A DNA stretch of 64,000 bases. It comes from Providencia manganoxydans. GTDB lineage: Bacteria; Pseudomonadota; Gammaproteobacteria; Enterobacterales; Enterobacteriaceae. The DNA is taken from contig NZ_CP067099.1 of the NCBI RefSeq assembly GCF_016618195.1, positions 558,001 to 622,000 of the forward strand, written 5' to 3'. The stretch's first letter is position 1, and every line of letters starts with the position of its first letter. The notes beneath the pieces were generated by a model. The model saw nothing but the letters and a program-made list of their open reading frames with translations. It did no database searches and was not told the DNA's origin. Shown piece after piece: positions 35,936-45,397 of the stretch. Position numbers and translations under genes: made by a program.

Positions 35936-37183
35936 ATGCGTAGTATAGCGATCGTAGGTGGTGGTCAGGCGGGGATGCCATTGGCTCTTGGCCTATTAGA
36001 TAAAGGTTATCAAGTGACCGTTGCGACAAACAGAACACCCGATGATGTTAAGAATGGCCGCGTGATGTCAAGCCAATGCATGTTTGATATCTCACTGCAA
36101 TTTGAGCGTGACCTTGGCATTAACTTTTGGGAAGAAGAGTGCCCGCCTGTAGAAGGTATTGGTTTTACGATACCAAATCCAGAAAAATGTGGTGAGAAAG
36201 CAATTACATGGCGTTCGCGTCTCGATAATTACGCACAGGCGGTCGATCAGCGGATCAAAATGCCATATTGGATGGAGCTGTTTGCGGCACGTGGCGGTAA
36301 TTTACGCATTGAGGATGTGGGGGTCGCTGAGTTAGAAAAATTAGCTGAGACCCATGATTTGGTTGTGCTGGCGGGCGGAAAAGGGGAAATTGTTAAATTA
36401 TTAGAACGTGATGCAACACGTTCTCCTTATGATAAACCGCAGCGTGCATTGGCGTTAACCTATGTACATGGTATGACCCCAACACCTGAATTCTCACAAG
36501 TTTCTTTTAATTTGATCCCCGGTGTTGGTGAATACTTTGTGTTTCCATCACTGACCACCACGGGTGCCTGCCATATCATGGTGTTTGAAGGGATCCCCGG
36601 CGGGCCAATGGATCAGTGGAATGAAGCAAGAACACCACAAGAGCATTTAGCATACAGTAAAAAAATCCTTGATACCTATCTACCGTGGGAGGCTGAACGT
36701 TGCCGTCATATTGAGTTAACGGATGATAACGGGATATTAGCTGGTCGATTTGCACCTACCGTTCGTAAGCCAGTACTGACACTGCCTTCAGGCAAACAAG
36801 TGTTTGGTTTAGGGGATGCATTGGTAACCAATGATCCTCTAACAGGACAAGGGTCAAACAACGCCACTAAAGCGTGCAAAGTCTACTATGATGCGATCCT
36901 CGCCCATGGTGACAAGCCATTTACTGCTCAATGGATGAACGACACCTTTGAGCAATTCTGGAAATATGGGCGTCATGTGGTTGAATGGACTAACTCTCTG
37001 TTAGCCCCACCAGAGCCACATATCCTCAATTTATTGGGAGCAGCACAACAGCTGCCAGCCTTATCACACACAATCGCAAATGCGTTTAACTATCCTCCAG
37101 TGCTATTTCCTTGGTGGAAAGATGGGCACGCTTGTGATGCCTACATTCAATCATTAATGACGGAAGATGCGCGAGCGTCATAA
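35936..37183 (+). CDS. StyA-like FAD-dependent monooxygenase (indole/styrene monooxygenase type)
   Basis: 415 residues. The Rossmann start IAIVGGGQAGMPLALGLL is followed by NRTPDDVKNGR, DLVVLAGGKGEI, RALALTYVHG and GLGDALVTNDPLTGQGSNNA, matching group E two-component monooxygenases (StyA, IndA, IifC). These use FADH2 from a separate reductase to epoxidise styrene or the indole 2,3-bond. The partner reductase is encoded two genes on. With an isatin-hydrolase-like gene in the same operon, indole is the more likely substrate; styrene remains possible. Confidence 0.82.
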   Translation: MRSIAIVGGGQAGMPLALGLLDKGYQVTVATNRTPDDVKNGRVMSSQCMFDISLQFERDLGINFWEEECPPVEGIGFTIPNPEKCGEKAITWRSRLDNYAQAVDQRIKMPYWMELFAARGGNLRIEDVGVAELEKLAETHDLVVLAGGKGEIVKLLERDATRSPYDKPQRALALTYVHGMTPTPEFSQVSFNLIPGVGEYFVFPSLTTTGACHIMVFEGIPGGPMDQWNEARTPQEHLAYSKKILDTYLPWEAERCRHIELTDDNGILAGRFAPTVRKPVLTLPSGKQVFGLGDALVTNDPLTGQGSNNATKACKVYYDAILAHGDKPFTAQWMNDTFEQFWKYGRHVVEWTNSLLAPPEPHILNLLGAAQQLPALSHTIANAFNYPPVLFPWWKDGHACDAYIQSLMTEDARAS

Positions 37184-37200
37184 CAAGAGAGGGTAGATGT

Positions 37201-37737
37201 ATGTCGATGATTGCAGAGGATATAACAATGCGTGAGAGCGAATGGGGACATACCGAGTTTGAATCGAAAGTATTGCGTAACCTGTTGGGATGCTACCCAA
37301 CAGGGGTTGCGATTGTCACGACGCGTACTGCCGATGGCCGCGATGTTGGGTTGACTATCAACTCATTTGCTTCGCTATCCCTCGATCCTCCTTTGGTTTT
37401 ATGGAGCTTAGTTAATCATTCACCCAATTTAGATGTCTTCCGTGATTGTACGCACTTCACCATCAATATACTGGGTAAAGATCACCAAGAGCTTGCATTA
37501 CGCTTTGCTAACCCACGGATCACCAACAAGTTTGAAAATGTTGCTGTGCACATCACGCCAGAAGGTATGCCTGCATTACGAGGAGCTATTGCCACACTCG
37601 TGTGTGAAAACCACAAACAAGATCATATCGGTGACCACTTATTAATGGTTGGTCATGTGCGTCGCATTGGTAGCGAGGCAGGTAAACCTTTAGTTTTCCA
37701 CGGCGGTAGCTTTACTGCCCTACATGACGCGCAATAA
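37201..37737 (+). CDS. Flavin reductase partner (StyB/IifD-like)
   Basis: 178 residues of the HpaC/StyB flavin-reductase fold: NLLGCYPTGVAIVTTRTADG, GLTINSFASLSLDPPLVLWS and HFTINILGKDHQELA are typical. It supplies reduced FAD from NAD(P)H to the StyA-like oxygenase encoded 17 bases upstream. A GAGGG ribosome site precedes the ATG. Confidence 0.85.
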   Translation: MSMIAEDITMRESEWGHTEFESKVLRNLLGCYPTGVAIVTTRTADGRDVGLTINSFASLSLDPPLVLWSLVNHSPNLDVFRDCTHFTINILGKDHQELALRFANPRITNKFENVAVHITPEGMPALRGAIATLVCENHKQDHIGDHLLMVGHVRRIGSEAGKPLVFHGGSFTALHDAQ

Positions 37738-37751
37738 GCGCAGGAGACACT

Positions 37752-38534
37752 ATGAACCAGCAAACCTTAATGTCATTCGCGACACAGTTACAAAAAGGCC
37801 AAATTTGCATTGTCGATCTGACTCAAACATTGTCACCGTCATTTCCGGCATTGCAGCTACCTGAACAGTTTGGTCAGGTATGGTCATTTAGCATGGAGCA
37901 AATCTCTCGCTACGATGAGAACGGCCCTGCATGGTATTGGAACAACTTTAGTTGTGGGGAGCATACAGGAACCCACTTTGATGCTCCCATTCATTGGATT
38001 AGTGGCAAAGATCAGGCGAACAACACCGTCGACACTATTCCATTACAGCATTTTATTGCCCCTGCTGTAGTGGTTGATGCCAGTAAAGAGGTGGCGGAAA
38101 ACGCCGATTGGGTATTAACCGTTGATTTTTTACAAAAGTGGGAGGCTCAACACGGGAAAATTCCCGCAGCGGCATGGGTACTATTGAGAACAGATTGGTC
38201 TAAAAAAGCCGATAACCCAGAAGCTTACGTCAATATGCGTGAAGATGGAGCACATACACCGGGTCCTTCACAAGAAGCCGTCGAATGGTTAATTCATCAA
38301 CGTGATGTGAAAGGATTTGGTGTTGAAACTATTAATACCGACGCAGGCCAATCCTATAGCTGGCCGATCCCTTACCCATGTCATACGTTGATGCATGGTA
38401 ATAATAAGTATGGCCTACAGTGCTTGAAAAATCTCGATCAATTGCCAGCAACGGGGGTTGTTATCGTTGCTGCGCCATTAAAAATTGAAGGGGGTTCTGG
38501 TAGCCCATTGCGTGTTCTTGCATTGGTGGGGTGA
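37752..38534 (+). CDS. Cyclase-family amidohydrolase, probable isatin hydrolase
   Basis: 260 residues. The metal motif HxGTHxDxPxH of the cyclase/kynurenine formamidase family is present as GEHTGTHFDAPIHWISG (His71, His75, Asp77, His81). NTDAGQSYSWPIPYPCH and PLKIEGGSGSPLRVLALVG complete the fold. The sequence resembles bacterial isatin hydrolases (Mn2+ enzymes turning isatin into isatinate). Its position behind a flavin monooxygenase pair supports isatin as substrate. Kynurenine formamidase is the alternative, but no other kynurenine genes are present. Confidence 0.75.
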   Translation: MNQQTLMSFATQLQKGQICIVDLTQTLSPSFPALQLPEQFGQVWSFSMEQISRYDENGPAWYWNNFSCGEHTGTHFDAPIHWISGKDQANNTVDTIPLQHFIAPAVVVDASKEVAENADWVLTVDFLQKWEAQHGKIPAAAWVLLRTDWSKKADNPEAYVNMREDGAHTPGPSQEAVEWLIHQRDVKGFGVETINTDAGQSYSWPIPYPCHTLMHGNNKYGLQCLKNLDQLPATGVVIVAAPLKIEGGSGSPLRVLALVG

Positions 38535-38537
38535 TGT

Positions 38538-40151
38538 ATGGCGATGCAATCTAACCCCCAAGTGATTGTCGTAGGGAGTGGTATGAACTCCTTAATGTGT
38601 GCCGCCTTATTGGCGGTACGTGGAAAATCGGTCTTAGTGTTAGAGCGCAATGATAGATTGGGTGGTTGTATTCGCACCGAAAATCTCTATGAGGGATACA
38701 CCCACGATGTGCTTTCTTGTTGGTATTCGTTATTTGTTGGTAGTCCTGGCTACCAAGAACTCGAACCTTACTTAAAACAGCAAGGGCTAGAATTTGCTCA
38801 ATGTGACTATTCAACTGGATTAGTACAACCGAATGGGCAGTCGATAGCATTAAAACGCGATATTACTGAAGCGGCAAAACAGTTAGATCAAGTGGCAGAA
38901 GGTGATGGGCAAGTTTTCCGGCAAATGGCAGAAAAATTGTTTAGTGAAGATGCCTCTTTGACTTTTGGCTTGCTCGGACAGAACCCTTACAGCGGCAGCA
39001 TGCTAAAGCTATTGTTCAGTGAATGGCGTAAACGCGGTGTCGATGGGCTACTCGATTTTGCTAAAGCAGGGGTCGAAAGCTTTAGGCGCTGGTCTGAACG
39101 TGAGTTACAGCATGATTTTAGCCGTGCCTTGATGGCGCCATGGGTGTTGCATACAGGTTTAGGACCTGATGAAGCAAGTTCGGCATTAATTGGTAAATTA
39201 ACCTTTGCAGCGGTGGTTGCCGGTGGAATGCCTGTTGTAAAAGGCGGTAGTTATCGCATTGTCGAGGCATTTTCTCGCGTTATTGAACAGCATGGTGGGC
39301 AATTACAAACCTCCATGAATGTGGAAAAAATCATCACTGAAGGCACAGGAAAGCAACGGCGTGCAACTGGTGTGAAAGTTAACGGTCAAGTGTTGTTGGC
39401 GACACAGAGCGTGGTGTGCAACGTCACTCCAACACAGCTATACGGCAGTTTGCTTGACGATGTGCCACAGCAAGTGAGGCAAAAAGCAAAAGGGTATCGC
39501 TATGGGCGAGCAGGCATGCAAATTCACTTTGCCTTGAGTGCCCCACCACCATGGTGCAATCCTGAATTATTGCATGTTCCACTGGTACACTTTACGGAAA
39601 GTATGGAACAAGTTTGCTTGTCTGTGACGCAAGCAAACAACGGTTATTTGCCGGATAAACCGACTTTCGGTATTGGCCAACCAACGGCGCTTGATCCTAG
39701 CCGTGCACCAGAAGGTGGTTGGATCTTATGGATCCAGATGCAAGAGCTGCCTCGGCAATTAAAAGGTGATGCTGCGGGGCTCATTAATATACCCGCAGAT
39801 GGTACTTGGAACGATGAAGTGCGAGAAGCTGTTGCCGATCGTATTCAACAACGTCTAGAGCTAGTCATGCCCGGAGTCTCATCATTGATTGTAGGCCGAA
39901 CTGCAATCTCTCCGGCTGATCTTGAAAATTATAATTGTAACCTTGTTGGCGGCGACCCCTATTCAGGAACCTGTTCTCCTGATCAGTTTTTCTGGTTACG
40001 CCCATTTGCTGCCACAGGACAAACGAAAACACATCAAACAGCAGTCAAAAATCTCTTCCACATTGGCGCATCAACACATCCAGGCCCCGGTTTAGGTGGG
40101 GGATCTGGCTATCTTGTTGCACAAAAATTAGCAGTAAAACGTAGGAAGTAA
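38538..40151 (+). CDS. FAD/NAD(P)-dependent oxidoreductase (phytoene-desaturase-related)
   Basis: 537 residues. N-terminal FAD site VIVVGSGMNSLMCAALLAVR, then ERNDRLGGCIRTE, and a C-terminal GPGLGGGSGYLVAQKL as in COG1233 proteins. It starts three bases after the isatin-hydrolase-like gene, so it is co-translated. A suitable task would be oxidation of 3-hydroxyindolin-2-one or a related indoline to isatin; nothing in the sequence fixes the substrate. Confidence 0.7.
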   Translation: MAMQSNPQVIVVGSGMNSLMCAALLAVRGKSVLVLERNDRLGGCIRTENLYEGYTHDVLSCWYSLFVGSPGYQELEPYLKQQGLEFAQCDYSTGLVQPNGQSIALKRDITEAAKQLDQVAEGDGQVFRQMAEKLFSEDASLTFGLLGQNPYSGSMLKLLFSEWRKRGVDGLLDFAKAGVESFRRWSERELQHDFSRALMAPWVLHTGLGPDEASSALIGKLTFAAVVAGGMPVVKGGSYRIVEAFSRVIEQHGGQLQTSMNVEKIITEGTGKQRRATGVKVNGQVLLATQSVVCNVTPTQLYGSLLDDVPQQVRQKAKGYRYGRAGMQIHFALSAPPPWCNPELLHVPLVHFTESMEQVCLSVTQANNGYLPDKPTFGIGQPTALDPSRAPEGGWILWIQMQELPRQLKGDAAGLINIPADGTWNDEVREAVADRIQQRLELVMPGVSSLIVGRTAISPADLENYNCNLVGGDPYSGTCSPDQFFWLRPFAATGQTKTHQTAVKNLFHIGASTHPGPGLGGGSGYLVAQKLAVKRRK

Positions 40152-40228
40152 CTATAAGTGCAACGGAATGTACACCATAACAAGCAAAGACAAACACAGC
40201 AATTACCGCAACCACTATGGCAGGATAA

Positions 40229-41125
40229 ATGATGAATAAAAGAATGATCAGTAAGTTGGTAGCAGGTTCATGTTTAGGTGCACTTTCGTTCGGTGCGATG
40301 GCAACTGAAGGCGGTGGATTAGGTATCTATCCGGATGGATTAGAAAACTTTATGTCAGGGGCATTGCCTCCACCGGGGCTGCATGTATTGATGTACGCGG
40401 GGAATGCACACTATGACAGCGTCAGAGATAATAAAGGAAATAAAGTACCTATCCCAGGTTTTAGCGTGAACGTGAATGTATTAGCACCACGTTTGATTTG
40501 GGTAACTGATCAAAAAATATTGAACGGTGACTTTGTTGTTCATACGGTTATTCCATTACTGGATGTTACGGCAAAAGCGGCGGGCCATAAAGAAACCAGT
40601 CGTGGCCTTGGTGATATTACGGTGGGGGCAGGGTTAGGTTATCACCCATCCGCTGATTTACATTATGTTATTGGATTAGATACTTTTACACCAACAGGTA
40701 AATACAGTAAAACTGACCCATCTAGCTTAGGTAAAAACTATTGGACCATTCAACCTGTTTGGGCAATTAGCTATATTCCACCCGTAGGTGTAAATGCGGA
40801 CTTAAAGATGATGTATGATTTTAACTTCCGTAATGATGAGACAAAAACGCGTTCAGGTCAGGCATTTCATGCTGATTATGCACTGGGCTGGGGTTTTGGA
40901 AATGGCTGGGTTGCTGGTGTGGGGGGCTATGCTTTCCTACAAACAACGGATGATAGTGGTCCTAATTCAGCACAAGGTAAGGCTCGTGCTTATTCGATTG
41001 GCCCATCCATTCGTTATGCTAACCAGCAAGGCTGGCTATTTACGGCTAAATGGGAAAAAGATTTCGAAGTGAGAAATCGTCCTGAAGGCTCACAGCTTTA
41101 CTTAAAGGCCTCGATTCCTTTCTAA
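40229..41125 (+). CDS. SphA/MetA-type outer-membrane channel for aromatics
   Basis: 298 residues (or 297 from the ATG at 40232, better spaced from AGGA). Signal peptide MNKRMISKLVAGSCLGALSF ending in AMA, then LPPPGLHVLMYAG, RGLGDITVGAGLGYH and a beta-barrel ending YLKASIPF. This fits the phenol-degradation MetA/SphA outer-membrane family found in aromatic catabolic operons. It is the last gene of the first operon. Confidence 0.78.
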   Translation: MMNKRMISKLVAGSCLGALSFGAMATEGGGLGIYPDGLENFMSGALPPPGLHVLMYAGNAHYDSVRDNKGNKVPIPGFSVNVNVLAPRLIWVTDQKILNGDFVVHTVIPLLDVTAKAAGHKETSRGLGDITVGAGLGYHPSADLHYVIGLDTFTPTGKYSKTDPSSLGKNYWTIQPVWAISYIPPVGVNADLKMMYDFNFRNDETKTRSGQAFHADYALGWGFGNGWVAGVGGYAFLQTTDDSGPNSAQGKARAYSIGPSIRYANQQGWLFTAKWEKDFEVRNRPEGSQLYLKASIPF

Positions 41126-41132
41126 TATGACG

Positions 41133-41159
41133 TAGCCCAGTAAGGTGATTACTGGGCTA
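41133..41159 (+). terminator. Hairpin behind the first catabolic operon
   Basis: Perfect 11-bp stem TAGCCCAGTAA / TTACTGGGCTA with a five-base loop. No T run follows; it may act as a stability or Rho-linked element. Confidence 0.6.
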
Positions 41160-41286
41160 TACTCGTGATATTTCAAATTGTAGCGTTGTTGATTACGTTC
41201 ATTCGTACTAGTCATCTACTATATGTAGGCTCTCTGTGAGTCATTCACTTGTCGCCTAGCTGCACCTTAAATTATTTAGGGTATAG
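41159..41286. repeat. Palindromic intergenic repeat, copy 7
   Basis: ATACTCGTGATATTTCAAAT at the left and GCTGCACCTTAAATTATTTA at the right, with TTGTCGCCTA preserved. Confidence 0.8.
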
Positions 41287-41308
41287 TCTCATGTAATAGC
41301 AAAGGATG

Positions 41309-41342
41309 AAGGCTTTTCTTACGTAATAAAGAGAAGCCTTTA
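41309..41342 (-). terminator. Hairpin between the channel gene and the AraC gene
   Basis: AAGGCTTTTCTT and AAGAGAAGCCTT form a 12-base stem with one wobble pair. It lies just behind the AraC-type gene (minus strand) and faces both transcripts. Confidence 0.6.
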
Positions 41343-41356
41343 TTGAGGTGCAACAA

Positions 41357-42364
41357 TTAAGTCTTTTTTATGCTTTGGCTTGGCGTTTCACCGTAGCGTT
41401 GCTTATATTCAGCGCTGAAACGCCCCATATGTGCAAAACCCCACCGTAGCGCGACACCAGCAACACTGACTGCTTCGCCAGAAAGTAATTCAGAACGTAC
41501 GCGTTCCATTCGTAAGTCACGTAAATATTGCATAGGACTGATATCTAGAAATTCTTTAAACCCTGCATATAAACTGCGAAGGCTAACACCTGCGATATGT
41601 GCGAGCTGTTCTACCGTAATTGGCTCGTGAGCATGGGCTTCTAAGTACTCCTGCACACGCCTAACATGCCTTGGACGGATCGTGGCACGTCGAGTTCCGG
41701 GATCTTCCGTATAATTATGGGATTGAGTTGATAACAAAGTGACAGATACTAATTGTTCAACTTGAGAGATAATCAATTTATGTTGTAAAAGATCGGGAGT
41801 GCCTGTAGCGCATTCAATCAAATAATTCATTAGGGTTCGCCATGCAATACAAGATTGCCATTCAAACCCTAATTCAAATACTAAAGGCTTATCTAAAGTA
41901 TGTCCGAGTTGTCCAACGAGTGAGCGCTCTAATAATGAACGTGAAATACGTAACATGAACTGGTCGTTATCGCTATTCCAACACATACTCGTTGATTCTT
42001 CTGGGCTGAGTAATGATGCCATATGAGGTGTTGATTCTAATCGCTTTCCGCCACTTTCAATCACTGCGCTTCCGGAAAGTGGCATTTGTACCAGAAAAAA
42101 ATCTTCTAGTTGGCCTGGGGCAATCCGTACATCAGCACCATAACGCAGGCGGCTCAATGAAATATCTCCCATTGGGATATAGTGCATGCGAGCATCTAGG
42201 CGTTGATGTGGGTTAAGTAAATTAAACTGGTGTGGTTTCATCACTCGGCCAACCATAGATTTGATCTCTTCAGGATCAGCCGAAGTAAATAGCAAACGCT
42301 CTGTTGAACAGAGCTGATTTTCAATCTGGGGTGCAGATGATTGGGACCACGAGTTGCTCAACAT
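41357..42364 (-). CDS. AraC-family activator of the catabolic operons
   Basis: 335 residues from ATG 42364, which has GGAGGT upstream; a longer frame to 42424 enters the palindromic repeat. The N-terminal half resembles the AraC_binding_2 domain of XylS/FeaR-like regulators; the C-terminal 100 residues hold two HTHs (EPITVEQLAHIAGVSLRSLY and SVAGVALRWGFAHMGRFSAE, then YKQRYGETPSQ). It sits between the two operons. Tandem direct repeats before the second operon are its probable binding sites, and the effector is likely an aromatic intermediate. Confidence 0.85.
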   Translation of the reverse strand: MLSNSWSQSSAPQIENQLCSTERLLFTSADPEEIKSMVGRVMKPHQFNLLNPHQRLDARMHYIPMGDISLSRLRYGADVRIAPGQLEDFFLVQMPLSGSAVIESGGKRLESTPHMASLLSPEESTSMCWNSDNDQFMLRISRSLLERSLVGQLGHTLDKPLVFELGFEWQSCIAWRTLMNYLIECATGTPDLLQHKLIISQVEQLVSVTLLSTQSHNYTEDPGTRRATIRPRHVRRVQEYLEAHAHEPITVEQLAHIAGVSLRSLYAGFKEFLDISPMQYLRDLRMERVRSELLSGEAVSVAGVALRWGFAHMGRFSAEYKQRYGETPSQSIKKT

Positions 42365-42406
42365 CGTAGGACCTCCAAATAAATTCGTCAGGCTATTTAT
42401 TGTTAT

Positions 42407-42530
42407 ATATTCGTCATACTTCAAGTTGCAGTGTGTTGACTACGCTCATTCGCTGCTCATCACATACTGATGTATGCTCCTAGCGACTCATTCACTTGTC
42501 GCCTAGCTGCACCTTGAATTATTCAGAATA
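42407..42530. repeat. Palindromic intergenic repeat, copy 8
   Basis: ATATTCGTCATACTTCAAGT at the left and GCTGCACCTTGAATTATTCA at the right. It lies 43 bases upstream of the AraC-type start codon. Confidence 0.85.
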
Positions 42531-42710
42531 GAGGCTTTATTTACGCAGTGCCTGATCCATTCTTTTTTTATTTATCCATAAGCCTTTTTCAAGGAATGAC
42601 AATGCGAAATAGAGCTCGTTTTGTTAACATTTTATTAAAATACTTGTAACTATTGTGTCTCGAACATAGCACGAATGATGTGGTAGACATAGGTAGTTGT
42701 GTGCAAAAAC

Positions 42711-43099
42711 TATCCATAAAATGCAAAAAAATCCCCCAATATTAGTTAATGTGATGGTGTTATCAGTATAAAAAATAAAGCTATTTGAATTATATAATGG
42801 TGAAATATTCATGATAAATCATATTTATTCTTATATTCTGTTGCCTTTATAAGCTAACGTTAAATTAATAATGATGTTTATTCATTTATTTTAGATTATT
42901 ACACTATAACACTAGCTTAACTATGGTTATTAGTGGTGTTTTTGACTAAGTGAGCTAATCGTTTATTCATAGTCCTATTGTTCTCTTCTATTTTCCTTCC
43001 TCGATATAAATCGTATTTCCTTATTGTTTTTACTGGTTTTTGTCCAATCAATGCAGGGCTTATCCACTCTTTGCAGAAATCTAATATACATGATTAATC
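42711..43099 (+). promoter_or_regulatory. AraC-type direct repeats and promoter before the second catabolic operon
   Basis: TGTCCA-N5-TGCAG (43041-43056) and TATCCA-N5-TGCAG (43061-43076) are direct repeats with a 20-base period, as AraC-family dimers use. A third copy, TATCCA-N5-TGCAA, is at 42711-42726. The last repeat contains TTGCAG (-35-like), with TTAATC (43094-43099) at 17-base spacing as a weak -10. The rest of 42531-43185 is AT-rich and shows no gene. Confidence 0.6.
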
Positions 43100-43185
43100 A
43101 TGCATTGACCTTTTGGTAACAAAAAAGATACAAGAAAGAAACGCAAAAATGATAACAACGTTCTGACGTTCATTGTGAGGTTAAA

Positions 43186-45387
43186 ATGGCTGAGCGATCG
43201 TTTGTACAAGAAGTGCAGAAATTACGGCAAGGGGAAGGTGAAGTTTTTAGTGGTGAGGGGATCCTCGCAGTCACCAAAGCTTTATTAGAATCCGGTGTTT
43301 CTTATGTGGCAGGCTATCAAGGTGCGCCTATCTCGCATTTAATGGATGTGCTTGCTGATGCACAAGATATTTTATCTGATTATGGTATCCGTTTTGAGAA
43401 TAGTGCCAGTGAAGCGACTGCTGCTGCAACACTTGCGGCATCGGTCAATTATCCACTACGAGGTGCTGTGACATTTAAAGCAACAGTAGGTACTAACGTT
43501 GCTTCTGATGCACTGGCTAACTTGGCTTCAGGTGGTGTACTGGGTGGAGCCTTGATCATCGTCGGTGAAGATTATGGCGAAGGCTCCTCGATTATGCAGG
43601 AACGTAGTCATGCGTTTGCAATGAAATCACAGATGTGGTTACTTGATCCGCGTCCTAATTTACCGTCAATTGTTCAAGCTGTAAAAGATGGATTCGATCT
43701 TTCTGAAGCGAGCAATACACCCGTTATGTTGCAGATGCGTATTCGGTCTTGCCATGTTCATGGGCAATTTATTTGTTCCGATAATCAGCATCCTAAATTT
43801 ACCGTAAAAGATGCATTAGAAAATCCAACTCGCGATGTCAGCCGTATTGTATTACCTCCGGCAAGTTTCCTGCATGAAAAAGAAAAAATAGAAGCTCGCT
43901 GGCCTGCGGCTGTGAAATTTATTCAAGAGCGTCAATTGAATGAATTTTTTGCTGAAGATAGCGATGATGTTGGCATTGCTTTACAAGGTGGCTGCTATAA
44001 CACCTTGATCCGTGCATTAAACCAAATTGGTCTAGCGGATGTATTTGGTAATAGCAAAATTCCATTGTATGTGATGAACGTAGCTTACCCGCTTATTGAC
44101 GATGAATTTGAACGTTTTTGTCGTAATAAAAAGTCAATTTTAGTTCTTGAAGAAGGACAACCGAATTTTGTTGAACAAAATGTGGCTAACATTTTACGTC
44201 AACGCAATATCGACATTGGGTTACATGGCAAAGACATGTTACCCATGGCAGGTGAGTACAATACAGCCACCGTTTTAGCTGGTATTCGTTCTTTTTTAGA
44301 AAGATATGGCAAGATTGAACCGCAAGTAAAAGCTGCCGCAAAACAAATCCGTATACCTACAATTACGGTAGCCGCCCCACAGACAGATGCTGCTGAAGAG
44401 CCTGAATATATCAACGCAGCGGAACCCACTTTGGATGAAACCGTCCATTCGCGCCCACCAGGGTTTTGTACCGGTTGTCCCGAGCGACCAATTTTTACCG
44501 CAATGAAATTAGTCGAACGTGAGTTAGGTGAACACCACGTTAGTGCGGATATTGGCTGTCATCTATTTTCTATTCTACCGCCTTTCAACTTAGGAAATAC
44601 CACTATGGGCTATGGCCTAGGTGGCGCAGGAGCGGCTGCGCTAAATGCTCAAGCGGATAAGCGAGCCATATCAGTAATGGGGGATGGGGGTTTTTGGCAT
44701 AACGGTTTAACCAGCGGGATTGCTAATAGCGTGTTTAACCGTAGCGACAATTTAACTATCGTCATCGATAACAGTTATACCTCTGCGACTGGTGGGCAAG
44801 ATATTTTGTCATCAACAGCATTGAATCCAACGCGCAGCACAGGTCATGAGATAGAAAAAGCCGTAAAAGGCGTCGGTGTTAAATGGGTCAAAACCATTAA
44901 GCGTACTTATGACTTAAAAACCATGACTAATACATTACGCGAAGCACTAACAACTCAAGAAAAAGGCCCTAAAGTGCTGATTGCGCAAAGCGAATGTATG
45001 TTGAATAAACAGCGTCGTGAAAAGAAAAAAGTGCGTAGTGATGTTGCAGCGGGTAAACGCGTGGTTCGCGAGCGTTTCGGTGTAGATCCAGATACATGCA
45101 CAGGGGATCACTCATGTATTCGCTTATCTGGTTGCCCCTCTTTATCGATTAAGCCAAACCCAGACCCATTACGTACAGATCCGGTGGCAACAGTGATGGA
45201 CAGCTGTGTTGGTTGTGGCCTTTGCGGTGAAGTTTCCCATGCCGCAGTTCTTTGTCCTTCTTTTTTCAAAGCACAGATTATCACTAATCCAAATGGCTGG
45301 GACAAATTACGTCATCGTGTTCGCGGCTGGTTTATTGGCTATTTGCAACGTCGTGACACACGTCGTCGTGAGCAACTGAGCTTCTAA
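43186..45387 (+). CDS. iorA: 2-Oxoacid:ferredoxin oxidoreductase alpha subunit, IorA-like
   Basis: 733 residues. IorA family: N-terminal pyrimidine-binding domain (GEGILAVTKALLESGVSYVA), TPP-binding domain with GFCTGCPERP and GDGGFWHNG near residue 505, and a C-terminal ferredoxin domain (CTGDHSCIRLSGC near 640, CVGCGLCGEVSHAAVLCPSF near 675). These enzymes oxidatively decarboxylate aryl 2-oxoacids to acyl-CoA; the named substrate is indolepyruvate. With an isatin-hydrolase-like gene nearby and aminobenzoyl-CoA-type enzymes downstream, 2-aminophenylglyoxylate (isatinate) to 2-aminobenzoyl-CoA is proposed. It is first in an eight-gene operon. Confidence 0.88.
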   Translation: MAERSFVQEVQKLRQGEGEVFSGEGILAVTKALLESGVSYVAGYQGAPISHLMDVLADAQDILSDYGIRFENSASEATAAATLAASVNYPLRGAVTFKATVGTNVASDALANLASGGVLGGALIIVGEDYGEGSSIMQERSHAFAMKSQMWLLDPRPNLPSIVQAVKDGFDLSEASNTPVMLQMRIRSCHVHGQFICSDNQHPKFTVKDALENPTRDVSRIVLPPASFLHEKEKIEARWPAAVKFIQERQLNEFFAEDSDDVGIALQGGCYNTLIRALNQIGLADVFGNSKIPLYVMNVAYPLIDDEFERFCRNKKSILVLEEGQPNFVEQNVANILRQRNIDIGLHGKDMLPMAGEYNTATVLAGIRSFLERYGKIEPQVKAAAKQIRIPTITVAAPQTDAAEEPEYINAAEPTLDETVHSRPPGFCTGCPERPIFTAMKLVERELGEHHVSADIGCHLFSILPPFNLGNTTMGYGLGGAGAAALNAQADKRAISVMGDGGFWHNGLTSGIANSVFNRSDNLTIVIDNSYTSATGGQDILSSTALNPTRSTGHEIEKAVKGVGVKWVKTIKRTYDLKTMTNTLREALTTQEKGPKVLIAQSECMLNKQRREKKKVRSDVAAGKRVVRERFGVDPDTCTGDHSCIRLSGCPSLSIKPNPDPLRTDPVATVMDSCVGCGLCGEVSHAAVLCPSFFKAQIITNPNGWDKLRHRVRGWFIGYLQRRDTRRREQLSF

Positions 45388-45397
45388 GGAGAAACAC

